Source: a virus
Virus record (IMG/VR): IMGVR_UViG_3300007512_000087
Span: 1-40,074 of that record
Strand: one strand, 5' to 3'
DNA length: 40,074 nt
Position 1 is the stretch's first letter. Every line of letters starts with the position of its first letter. A model generated the notes under the pieces. The model was not told the DNA's origin. It searched no databases and saw nothing but the letters and a program-made list of their open reading frames with translations. The translations under genes were made by a program, and so were the position numbers. Shown here in pieces: positions 7,608 through 14,748 of this stretch.

Positions 7608-8777
7608 TTATTTTTTTGACCGCTTAACATCTTTTCCAATTGCACTCATATATTGTGCCATTGTACCAGATGTTTCTACGGGCGTTTCGGATTGTCCTTC
7701 TTCAGTAAGAACATTTTCAGTTTTTACTTCAGAGGTTCCAAAATAGCTTTCTCTGATTGTTTGAAGTTTACCTTTGTAGGTTTCTTCATCAGAAAATTCT
7801 ACATCCTCAACCAGACTTTGGAACTTCTCAGTTTCAGTATCAGTCATCCCATCAGCAACGGCAGAAATCATGGACTCTTTTACAAGTTCACCCTTCTGTT
7901 TTTTCAACTGGACATTTTCTTCCATCTGTTTGTTAAGTTTTTCCTCTAACTCTTCGATCTTCGTCAAGTTAGCTTCCAGAATGTCATACTTCTCATCTGG
8001 AACATCAATATAGTGGTCTTCAAAAAGATTCTTCAGTCCACTAATGAAGTCTTCTGCAATTTCACCTTTGAGTCCACGCTCAATGGCTAATTGGTTGTCT
8101 TCCATCCATTGTTCAACAACGTAATTCATGTAGTCATCAACCTTCTCAACTATGTCATTCATTGTTGATTCGGCCATGTCTTCCATTACCTTGTCGTTTT
8201 GTTCTTGAATTTTTTCAAGTTCTACACGGACTTTAGATTTAACTGCACTTTCAAAGATTGTTGCAGCTTTTGTCTTAAATTCTTCGGAAAGTTCTTCTCC
8301 GTCTACGAGAGCGGTGACATCATCAGAAACATCAAGTCCATCAACTATTTGATCAATGGATTCTTTCTTGACTTTTTTCTCTTCTGATTCTTCTTCACCA
8401 TCTTCGTCATCATCATCCTCATCTTCCTCTTCCTCGTCATCTTGTTCTAAGATTTGAGCTCCATAGATTTTGGCAAGATCTTCTTTCTTCAGACCTTTCA
8501 TGTGGTCTACAAGACCTTGAAGAATTTCCGATTTCAGTTTAGGCATCTCTTTGATTTCCTCAACTTCCTCTTCTACTTCTTCAGTTTCTTCTGCAGCCAT
8601 AGGTGCAGTACCTTTTGTTTTAGGAGCAGAGGCAGTAGGTCCACCCTGTGGCTTCTGCATATCGTGTGGTTGTTGTTTCAGTTTAGAATTACTGCCCTTT
8701 GTTTTAGGAGCAACAGCTTCCTCTACTGATTCTTCCTCAACCACCTGTTCCATCTCTTTATTGAGTTCTTCAGACAT
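7608..8777 (-). CDS. 22: gp22-like prohead core scaffolding protein
   Basis: Major internal scaffold around which gp23 assembles; degraded by gp21 before DNA packaging. At 389 residues it is longer than T4 gp22 (269), mainly through an N-terminal low-complexity extension containing two PKTKG repeats and a run of nearly 25 mostly Asp/Glu residues near 112-136. The rest is predicted helical and coiled-coil (ESIDQIVDGL, ELEKIQEQND, EELEEKLNKQMEEN). The C-terminal MAQYMSAIGKDVKRSKK is the typical scaffold tail that contacts the shell. Many I/L-x-E sites could be cut by gp21. A perfect TATAAATA lies about 31 bases before the ATG, followed by an AGGAGA ribosome site, so gp22-gp23 form a strong late unit. 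Confidence 0.9.
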   Translation of the reverse strand: MSEELNKEMEQVVEEESVEEAVAPKTKGSNSKLKQQPHDMQKPQGGPTASAPKTKGTAPMAAEETEEVEEEVEEIKEMPKLKSEILQGLVDHMKGLKKEDLAKIYGAQILEQDDEEEEDEDDDDEDGEEESEEKKVKKESIDQIVDGLDVSDDVTALVDGEELSEEFKTKAATIFESAVKSKVRVELEKIQEQNDKVMEDMAESTMNDIVEKVDDYMNYVVEQWMEDNQLAIERGLKGEIAEDFISGLKNLFEDHYIDVPDEKYDILEANLTKIEELEEKLNKQMEENVQLKKQKGELVKESMISAVADGMTDTETEKFQSLVEDVEFSDEETYKGKLQTIRESYFGTSEVKTENVLTEEGQSETPVETSGTMAQYMSAIGKDVKRSKK

Positions 8778-8808
8778 ATTTAAGTCTCCTGAGTAAATTT
8801 GTTAATTA

Positions 8809-8816
8809 TATTTATA
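8809..8816 (-). promoter_or_regulatory. Late promoter TATAAATA for gp22-gp23
   Basis: A perfect minus-strand TATAAATA in the gap between the gp21 stop and the gp22 ATG, about 31 bases upstream of the start with AGGAGA between. No hairpin is visible here, unlike at gp20. Confidence 0.8.
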
Positions 8817-8819
8817 AAA

Positions 8820-9440
8820 TTAGAGTTTTGAAAGGAACGATTCAAAGGCTTCTGCCTGTTTATTTGCGGATGCAAGTCTATGAATTCGAGCAACTTCAGC
8901 CTCTTTTATGATGCCGTTGTCCCAAATCCACTCCTTACCTTCCATAATTCCTTCCACAAACGCTTCAGGTGCTGAAGGATCTGCAACAATATCCCCTGCT
9001 GTCGCAAGATAAAAATCATCTTTGACATAGTTCGTGTTACCCTTCTTTTCAAGTGTTCCCATTCCTCTACTAGAGACTCCAAGTTTTGCACCAGCATTTA
9101 GCAATTCCTTGACAATCTTCCCATTAGGAGTATCAAGAATCTTTGCTTTCCCGACAATATTCTTACCATCGGGCACCAGTTCCTCAATAAGATGAGAAAC
9201 CCTATCCAGATTGACAGTTGGTCCTTCTGGATGACCTAGTTCTCCGAAAGCTCGTTTCTTCTCAACCAGTTCTTTGTTGTATCTTTTGACTTCTTTTTCC
9301 AGTACACCAAAAGGATAAATTCGACCATTTCTATTTTTAGTCTCAGCTTGCATGAAAACCCCTTGGATTTTCATATCTTTACCATTCTTCCCTTCGGTAA
9401 GGATTTCAAAATCATCATACATTTCCGTAATTAATTTCAT
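8820..9440 (-). CDS. 21: gp21-like prohead maturation protease
   Basis: Serine protease that processes scaffold, capsid and internal proteins inside the prohead after I/L-x-E. The 206-residue protein matches T4 gp21 in length and catalytic motifs: AFGELGHPE with His70 and LGVSSRGMG with Ser123/124, plus IQGVFMQAETKNRNGRIYP at the start of the fold and a conserved GDIVADPSAPEAFV. The N-terminus MKLITEMYDDFE ends in acidic residues that could allow self-processing. It lies in the standard order downstream of the small core genes and upstream of gp22. An AGAGGAATT site precedes the ATG. Its presence supports reading the N-termini of the gp16-gp17 spacer genes as cleavable targeting peptides. Confidence 0.95.
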   Translation of the reverse strand: MKLITEMYDDFEILTEGKNGKDMKIQGVFMQAETKNRNGRIYPFGVLEKEVKRYNKELVEKKRAFGELGHPEGPTVNLDRVSHLIEELVPDGKNIVGKAKILDTPNGKIVKELLNAGAKLGVSSRGMGTLEKKGNTNYVKDDFYLATAGDIVADPSAPEAFVEGIMEGKEWIWDNGIIKEAEVARIHRLASANKQAEAFESFLSKL

Positions 9441-9448
9441 AATTCCTC

Positions 9449-9808
9449 TTAGTGTATTTTATGGACTACAAGTGTAATTAATCCATTAGTAAAATCTGTA
9501 AAGGTGACTCCTATATCAGCGGCATCAGAACCCCTAAGAGCAACTCCAGAGTTCTTGTAATTGATATGTCCTATCAAATTAGAACCACCACTTCCATTTC
9601 CTACTAATTTTATTGCATCAGTTCCACCTCTATCAATTACAACTGTACCAGTAGCAGGAATATTGTAAATTATTTCCACTATTCTTGCACCAGTTAAAGC
9701 AGCTTCATCAGAGCCTGATCTTAACTCAGCAAGAGTAATCTCTCCGTCATTTGTATCTAAATGGAGAATAGCTCTATCGTATGAGTTTTTGTCTATTGTG
9801 TTTGCCAT
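9449..9808 (-). CDS. Unknown 119-residue beta-rich protein in the prohead gene block
   Basis: Begins MANTIDKNSYDRAILHLDTN at an ATG with AGGAT upstream and ends VHKIH eight bases before gp21. The sequence is rich in Gly, Thr, Ser and beta-branched residues, with short alternating stretches (VEIIYNIPATGTVVIDRGG, then IKLVGNGSGG) suggesting a small beta-sandwich. No cysteine, membrane segment or signal peptide is present. I do not recognise it. Its place between a small core gene and the maturation protease suggests a head protein, perhaps a decoration or cement protein on the capsid surface, but this is inferred only from fold style and position. Confidence 0.75.
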   Translation of the reverse strand: MANTIDKNSYDRAILHLDTNDGEITLAELRSGSDEAALTGARIVEIIYNIPATGTVVIDRGGTDAIKLVGNGSGGSNLIGHINYKNSGVALRGSDAADIGVTFTDFTNGLITLVVHKIH

Positions 9809-9816
9809 AAGTTATC

Positions 9817-10068
9817 CTAGATTGTAAGCATTTCTTTGTCAAAATATTTCATAATATCCTTTTCTTTGACACCATTTTTCTTGGCGACCTTTGTTACAGT
9901 CTTATCAAATGTACTCAAAAAATCAGCTGGTTTTTTCTCCAAGGTAATATACAATTCATCAACTGCCGTCTTCATTTTAGGAGTTAATTTTTTGTATTCT
10001 GCTGATTTTTTATGTTCATCCTTTTCTATAACATTTTGATGAAACTCACTAAACTTCTTCACCGGCAT
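9817..10068 (-). CDS. Small basic prohead-core-like protein (83 residues)
   Basis: The open frame could start at 10086, but I prefer the third Met at 10068-10066: it has AGGA five bases upstream and gives MPVKKFSEFHQNVIEKDEHK. The first in-frame Met gives a poor MCHRMQ start and more overlap with the upstream gene. The product is Lys-rich and helical, and its F-S-E-F start resembles the short targeting peptides of T4 internal and core proteins. With the adjacent 60-residue gene it occupies the place of T4 genes 67 and 68 between portal and protease. I infer a minor prohead core component; sequence similarity to gp67 or gp68 cannot be shown here. Confidence 0.75.
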   Translation of the reverse strand: MPVKKFSEFHQNVIEKDEHKKSAEYKKLTPKMKTAVDELYITLEKKPADFLSTFDKTVTKVAKKNGVKEKDIMKYFDKEMLTI

Positions 10069-10231
10069 CTGCATCCTGTGGCACATGGTGCTTAACTAAA
10101 GTGTTTGCGATTTCCACTCGTTTTAAATCCAATGCATCACCAACTTTTTGAGCAATAACTTCTTTAAATGCACCTTCAGCCTCAATCTTATTGTCATCTA
10201 TCAAGGCATTTATCATATTTGGTATAGCCAT
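10049..10231 (-). CDS. Small 60-residue prohead-core-like protein after gp20
   Basis: Begins MAIPNMINALIDDNKIEAEGAF at an ATG preceded by GGAGAT and overlaps the next gene by 20 bases. Residues 1-45 look like two amphipathic helices (ALIDDNKIEAEGAFKEVIAQ, then VGDALDLKRVEIANTLV), and the C-terminus is acidic. Similar short genes sit immediately after the portal gene in many marine T4-like phages. The place corresponds to T4 gene 67, a small prohead core protein, and the size is similar. I call it core-like on position, size and helical character; homology is not demonstrated. Confidence 0.75.
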   Translation of the reverse strand: MAIPNMINALIDDNKIEAEGAFKEVIAQKVGDALDLKRVEIANTLVKHHVPQDADAGEEV

Positions 10232-10234
10232 AAT

Positions 10235-11800
10235 TTATCTCCGTTCTATGCTATCAATTTGAATTTGTTCCTCCTCTGGTTCTTCTTCATCCCCAGGCGG
10301 TTGAGGTGGACCTTCATCATCTCCTCCCTCATCATCAGCATCAATATCTGGTGGTGGTGGTTCCGAATCAATAGAATCTTTCATCGAATCTATCTCATCA
10401 TCTGACATTCGGAAAACGTGTTTCTGTACATATTCTTTAGAAAACCATTCACCGATATAAGGTTCTATACTATTTAGTATTTCTAATCGGTCACGCAACA
10501 AATCCATGTCACGCATTTCTGAATAATGACCATCTCTAAGATATGTAAACCTTATATTATCCCTAATTGCAGGCCAATCTTCATCTGTTATCACTCCTTT
10601 GAGTAATAATTGGGTTTTTAGTAGATCAAAAAACAGAAGACTGAATTTTCTTCTAAGTTTTTGGACAAATTTAGTGAATTTGACCTCATCTCTTGTAATT
10701 TCTGCACCTCTACCCAGATTGAAGCCTGGACTTGGTTCTTCTAATCGACTTGCAGGAATATTAAGAGATTTGTAGAGTTTATTTCGGAAATATAATATAT
10801 CTTCAACTTCACCAAGATTTTGTCCTCCTGGCAGAGTAGTAATTTCCGTACCCCTTCCACCTTCTCTCCTTGGAAGCCAGAAATCCTCCAACATACTCAT
10901 TTGATTTCTGTCATCTCGTATCTCACCAGTTGCATTATTATATACCAGTTTGTTACGATATCGATTCATGACATCTTTAAGGTATGTCTCAGCTTTAACC
11001 TTTGGTAAATTACCAACATCAATATAAAATATTCTACGTTCAGGTGCTCTTGCAATTCTGTAAATTACAACAGCATCCTCAATCATTCTGAGTTGGTTTA
11101 CTGGTTTGATTGCTTTTTGAAGGTAGGAAAGCACCAAATTTTTCTGAGGATCATGCAATCCCGATGGAACATAACAAATCGAATCTTTTGCAATTTTAAA
11201 AGAGCCCGCTGTTGAGGTTGATATTCCCTTTTCGTTATATAAAAAGTATTCTTCTTTTATTTCTAGAGTTGGAGATCCTTTTTTTGTAGCCCCTCTATCA
11301 ACTTTTCGTACTAATTTGATTTTGGTTGCATCAACGTATCGTAATTCTGCTATTCCCTGTTTTGGATCTGACTCATCTATAATCTTATGATAATGTAATC
11401 TTCCATCAATATACCATCGTCTGAATATGTCATGGGCTCTATTATTAAAATCTAATAATCTTATGATTTGTTCAAACTCAGATTTGATTCTATTTCTGAT
11501 TTTAACAGAAAACGGAACTGCTTCAGATATAATAGAAACAGAATCACGCAATTCTTCTGTATTGACAGCCTCATTAATAATATCTTCAATTGCTAAATCA
11601 CATTCTGGATGTTCGGCCGTACTTCGGTATTTACGAATAAGATCATATTCGTTCTTAGTCTGCCCTTCTATATCTAGAAATTCGCTGTAGAATCCAGCTG
11701 TAGTAGTTGCGCCCGTTTCAGGTTCAGGGAGAACAAAAGTTGGTTGATCTCCCTGTTCCTTCGGCGCTCGTGTTATTTGAAAACCAAATAAATTCGCCAT
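10235..11800 (-). CDS. 20: gp20-like portal vertex protein
   Basis: Forms the dodecameric ring at the unique capsid vertex through which DNA is packaged and ejected and on which head assembly starts. The 521-residue length equals T4 gp20 (524). Family stretches include EYDLIRKYRSTAEHPECDLAIEDI near residues 50-70, APERRIFYIDVGNLP near 250 and LPGGQNLGEVEDILYFRNKLY near 325, followed by ASRLEEPSPGFNLGRGAEITRDE. The C-terminal 40 residues are Pro/Glu/Asp-rich low complexity. The ATG has a GGAG site that lies inside a hairpin overlapping a TATAAATA late promoter. Portal genes of this type are standard diversity markers for marine myoviruses. Identification is firm. Confidence 0.96.
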   Translation of the reverse strand: MANLFGFQITRAPKEQGDQPTFVLPEPETGATTTAGFYSEFLDIEGQTKNEYDLIRKYRSTAEHPECDLAIEDIINEAVNTEELRDSVSIISEAVPFSVKIRNRIKSEFEQIIRLLDFNNRAHDIFRRWYIDGRLHYHKIIDESDPKQGIAELRYVDATKIKLVRKVDRGATKKGSPTLEIKEEYFLYNEKGISTSTAGSFKIAKDSICYVPSGLHDPQKNLVLSYLQKAIKPVNQLRMIEDAVVIYRIARAPERRIFYIDVGNLPKVKAETYLKDVMNRYRNKLVYNNATGEIRDDRNQMSMLEDFWLPRREGGRGTEITTLPGGQNLGEVEDILYFRNKLYKSLNIPASRLEEPSPGFNLGRGAEITRDEVKFTKFVQKLRRKFSLLFFDLLKTQLLLKGVITDEDWPAIRDNIRFTYLRDGHYSEMRDMDLLRDRLEILNSIEPYIGEWFSKEYVQKHVFRMSDDEIDSMKDSIDSEPPPPDIDADDEGGDDEGPPQPPGDEEEPEEEQIQIDSIERR

Positions 11801-11805
11801 AAAAC

Positions 11806-11835
11806 TCCGTAATCAATATTAAATATTTATACGGA
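11806..11835 (-). promoter_or_regulatory. Late promoter inside a hairpin that covers the gp20 ribosome site
   Basis: Minus-strand TATAAATA occupies 11831-11824. The arms TCCGTA (11835-11830) and TACGGA (11811-11806) form a 6-bp stem with an 18-base loop; the 5' arm shares its last two bases with the -10 box and the 3' arm contains GGA of the GGAG ribosome site. RNA reading through from gp18-gp19 would fold; RNA starting at this promoter would lack the 5' arm. Confidence 0.65.
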
Positions 11836-11838
11836 TTT

Positions 11839-12366
11839 TTAACTGGTCGTATCGGTTTCAAAAAATTGGTAGCGGTATGTAATCTCAAATTCCTCTACGG
11901 CATCATTAGTATCGTATCCCAATTCGATAGGTGCTATCGTCAATGGCCACAATCCTCTGAAGGTATAGGACTTAATTACTGTTCCAGCACGATCCAGTTG
12001 ATCAACAAACGCATCAACTTGGTAATCGGATGGATTTTCCAGACCACTATTATCTGAAAGAGCATTGATTCCATTCATCCAACGCTCGAAAGCATTACGG
12101 ATTGCGAAATCTGTGTCATTCAAAATTGTAGTTGTCCATGTTTCAAAAGTTCGATCACCAGCAATATACAGGGAACGACCTCTGAATGGAACAGCAACTT
12201 CACCAAGTGTCATACCTGGCAAATTAGTTGATCTACAAAGAAACGACATAACTCTCGATTCTCCACCCACAGCTGCAAAGCCTGGGAAAGGCATATTTAC
12301 TGAGAACTGATTCGCTCTTGCACCACCACCTTTTAATGTTGCTTTAAAATCGTTAATATTTGCCAT
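11839..12366 (-). CDS. 19: gp19-like tail tube protein
   Basis: Stacks as hexamers to form the inner tail tube through which DNA passes. The 175-residue protein has the family pattern: ANQFSVNMPFPGF near residue 18, STNLPGMTLGEVAVPFRGR near 47-65, IAGDRTFETWTTTILND near 70-85, and a C-terminal SYTFRGLWPLTIAPIELGY followed by EEFEITYRYQFFE. Length is close to T4 gp19 (163). It follows gp18 by ten bases and has TAAGGAGG as a ribosome site, so gp18 and gp19 are co-transcribed. A second gene with the same pattern lies at 5567-6154. Identification is firm. Confidence 0.95.
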   Translation of the reverse strand: MANINDFKATLKGGGARANQFSVNMPFPGFAAVGGESRVMSFLCRSTNLPGMTLGEVAVPFRGRSLYIAGDRTFETWTTTILNDTDFAIRNAFERWMNGINALSDNSGLENPSDYQVDAFVDQLDRAGTVIKSYTFRGLWPLTIAPIELGYDTNDAVEEFEITYRYQFFETDTTS

Positions 12367-12376
12367 TTAGTCCTCC

Positions 12377-14359
12377 TTACGCCCCAACTACTTCACTGAA
12401 CGCAACACCAGTTTTCGTGGCGATGAAATTCAGAGAAATAAAGTTAATAGACCGAGCAGGCTTGACGTAAATATCAGCGACAAACTCGTTACGATCAATA
12501 ACCGAGCCGGGGTTATTGGTTTCGTCACATACTACCAAGAAATCGGTGACACCTCTTCGACCTTGCACATCTCGCAAGAAAGGTTCGACCATATTCCTGA
12601 ATCCAGCTCTTGTGAACTCATCATTGAACTCAAACAACTGAAATTTAGCAGCAGTTGAGATAGCTTTCTCAAGAGTGATAAACAACCTTCGTACATTGAT
12701 TCTATCAAATGCACTTGGTTTTGATTGTGCAGTTTTATCACCATAAAGGACTGTTCCTTGGCCTGGGAAAGTAACAATTGGATTGATTCTTGCACGATAA
12801 AGAATGTCCCTATTAGCTTTCTGTGGATTATAGGCAAGTTTTACAACTCCCCTAATCTGACCTCGATTAAATCCCCCTGGCGAAAACCAAGGATCTGCAA
12901 CCAAATCTGTTCTTGCACAAAGTCCGGCCATATCTCCGTTCAATGGAATCCACCGATAAGTGTCATTATACTTATCGTATGTGTATTTCCATCCACTATC
13001 GAATACTCCGTAAGATGTAGATGTAAGTCCATCAAAATATGATTTTACATTTGATGTTTGCGTTGTTTCATTTGCAACATTGACTACATCTGCAAGTTCT
13101 GGTGAAACGAATGCAACTGCATCTTTACGATCAGTACACATATCCATTGCGTTACCAGCTTTTGTTGCATCTGCTACTCCACAAATGAACATATTTAAAT
13201 CAACAGTTTCAGTGTCCTTGAAACGATCAATTCCATCTTTTTGTTCACCAGTGGTCATAGTGTAAGAATCAACTCCACCAACTAAAGAAACTGATGTATT
13301 AACTTCTGCAAGTGCAGTAAATAATGTTGATCCTTGAGTTGAAATGTCATTACCATATCCTGTATTGGCAGAAGGATGATCCATCCAATAAATGTAACTA
13401 GAACCACTATAAATTGCAGTTGCATAGTAATTATCAGCACCTTGAGCTGTTTTAGCATCACTCAATTTTGATACTGCATTCCATTTTTCCAGAATCTCTC
13501 CTGGCGTTCCTGTTATTGAACCATCTTCATCAATTATGATAATATGCATTTCATCAGCAGTATTGACACTAGAACGATCTTTCACATAATCAGATGTTCC
13601 AGGCGCACTATCGAATTGATCATAATATTCCCATCGTCTGCGAACATCAGCTCCATTCGCAATAGCTGACCTTACTCCACCAGCAGTATTTGCAGTGCCA
13701 TATCTTTCGATAGTTAAAATATCAGTACTAATAGCGGTTACTTTATATTCAGAACCATCTGCTTCAAAAAAGTGAACAATATCACCAACATTAAATTTTG
13801 CACCACCATCTCCATCAGAACCTCCACCATTTGCAAGTTCAATAGTAGTATCACCAAGCGCTGGACCATTACCTACAATTCCAGCACCAGAAGTGAAAGT
13901 TTCTTCAAACTCTGATGCACTTGGACACATAGAAACTTTTAAACTATTTCCCCATGCTCCAGCTGTTCTTGCGGCCCATTGACCGACATTTGCTTCCCCA
14001 CCATCATATGGTCCACTTGATGTACCATCACCATCTGAATAGTGGGTGTTATTCTTAATCAAAATCGCTGTTCCAGAACTGACTGCATTCTTCATTGTTG
14101 AAGTGGAAGGTCGAACTACTCTCAAAGAATTAGCATAACCTAAAAAAGCTGCACCGGCCATCCAATCGCCGGCGTTATCTGTTTTAGGTTTCCCAAAAAT
14201 TGAAACGAGTTCTTCTTCTGATGCGATAGCTGTAATCTGGTCACATGGACCTTTAGCTGCAGCCATCACCATTCCAGTAATTGAAGTTGCAACAGCAGGA
14301 ACTACGTTTGTTAAGTCTTTTTCTGTTACCTGTACTCCAGGCGAAACTTGAAAACCCAT
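12377..14359 (-). CDS. 18: gp18-like contractile tail sheath protein
   Basis: Polymerises around the tail tube and contracts to drive it through the host envelope. The 660 residues match T4 gp18 (659). The N-terminus GFQVSPGVQVTEKDLTNVVP and the following ATSITGMVMAAAKGP are family signatures; the C-terminal domain (RTDLVADPWFSPGGFNRG near 480, ILYRARINPIVTFPGQGTVLYGDKT near 515, RRLFITLEKAIS near 555) is the conserved sheath core used for inter-subunit linkage. The middle (about residues 100-300) is a variable, surface-exposed region rich in Gly, Ser and Thr. The ATG has AGGAGTCAGG upstream, and a TCTAAATA late-type motif lies about 31 bases before it. Confidence 0.96.
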   Translation of the reverse strand: MGFQVSPGVQVTEKDLTNVVPAVATSITGMVMAAAKGPCDQITAIASEEELVSIFGKPKTDNAGDWMAGAAFLGYANSLRVVRPSTSTMKNAVSSGTAILIKNNTHYSDGDGTSSGPYDGGEANVGQWAARTAGAWGNSLKVSMCPSASEFEETFTSGAGIVGNGPALGDTTIELANGGGSDGDGGAKFNVGDIVHFFEADGSEYKVTAISTDILTIERYGTANTAGGVRSAIANGADVRRRWEYYDQFDSAPGTSDYVKDRSSVNTADEMHIIIIDEDGSITGTPGEILEKWNAVSKLSDAKTAQGADNYYATAIYSGSSYIYWMDHPSANTGYGNDISTQGSTLFTALAEVNTSVSLVGGVDSYTMTTGEQKDGIDRFKDTETVDLNMFICGVADATKAGNAMDMCTDRKDAVAFVSPELADVVNVANETTQTSNVKSYFDGLTSTSYGVFDSGWKYTYDKYNDTYRWIPLNGDMAGLCARTDLVADPWFSPGGFNRGQIRGVVKLAYNPQKANRDILYRARINPIVTFPGQGTVLYGDKTAQSKPSAFDRINVRRLFITLEKAISTAAKFQLFEFNDEFTRAGFRNMVEPFLRDVQGRRGVTDFLVVCDETNNPGSVIDRNEFVADIYVKPARSINFISLNFIATKTGVAFSEVVGA

Positions 14360-14390
14360 TCCTGACTCCTATAAGAAGTGTTATCTCCTA

Positions 14391-14398
14391 TATTTAGA
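14391..14398 (-). promoter_or_regulatory. Variant late-type motif TCTAAATA for gp18-gp19
   Basis: The minus strand reads TCTAAATA about 31 bases before the gp18 ATG, the same spacing as the perfect TATAAATA at gp22. It lies 32 bases from the plus-strand CATAAATA, so the two form a divergent late-promoter pair. Confidence 0.5.
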
Positions 14399-14426
14399 CA
14401 TTTGATGTTTTTCAGAAGGGTCTTTT

Positions 14427-14444
14427 ATAACATAAATATGTTAT
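14427..14444 (+). promoter_or_regulatory. Plus-strand late motif CATAAATA inside a perfect hairpin at the start codon
   Basis: ATAACAT (14427-14433) and ATGTTAT (14438-14444) form a 7-bp perfect stem with a 4-base AAAT loop, ending one base before the ATG at 14446. CATAAATA occupies 14431-14438. Transcription from it would begin about at the ATG, giving a nearly leaderless message; no Shine-Dalgarno site is visible. Confidence 0.55.
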
Positions 14445-14445
14445 T

Positions 14446-14748
14446 ATGACCCATTATGAGAAATACAAAGATACCATCAAAGAAGGTGTAAAGAAAGCTC
14501 GTAGAAAAAGGGAGATTTGGATCAATGAATATCTTGCCGATAAACATTGCAAATATTGTGGGGAATCAGAAACGTGTACGCTTGTCTTCCACCCTGACGA
14601 TCAAAAAATCAGAATCTTTTCAAGATCGAAAGGACTCAGAGAAGGACTCAGAGTACCGATTCTGGAATGGATACAAAAGAATATCATTGTATGTATGAAT
14701 TGCAGAAGTAAATTGGATAATGATATAGAACTCTCACCAATCCTCTAA
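14446..14748 (+). CDS. Degenerate HNH-like zinc-binding protein (only plus-strand gene)
   Basis: A 100-residue protein with a Lys/Arg-rich helix (KKARRKRE, residues 16-23), a CKYC pair at residues 35-38, a VFHPDD segment at 47-52 and a second CMNC pair at 83-86. The layout CxxC ... hydrophobic-x-H ... CxxC is that of the treble-clef HNH nucleases of the 'CxxCG ... LxxHHxDP ... CxNCH' type, but only one His is kept in the middle motif and the His after the last CxxC is Arg87. It is therefore likely a zinc-binding DNA-binding protein or an inactive relative of a homing endonuclease. It reads opposite to all neighbours, diverges from gp18, and converges on gp17 with a 15-base 3' overlap. Confidence 0.8.
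   Translation: MTHYEKYKDTIKEGVKKARRKREIWINEYLADKHCKYCGESETCTLVFHPDDQKIRIFSRSKGLREGLRVPILEWIQKNIIVCMNCRSKLDNDIELSPIL

Noticed and set aside
9817-10086. Longer version of the small core gene starting at 10086
   Set aside because: The first Met gives an atypical MCHRMQ start with no ribosome site; the Met at 10068 has AGGA at proper spacing and a sensible N-terminus.
14359-14398. Hairpin between the two TATAGGAG copies before gp18
   Set aside because: The pairing needs two G-U pairs and covers only the distal copy; the proximal ribosome site stays free, so it was not counted as a promoter-in-hairpin case.
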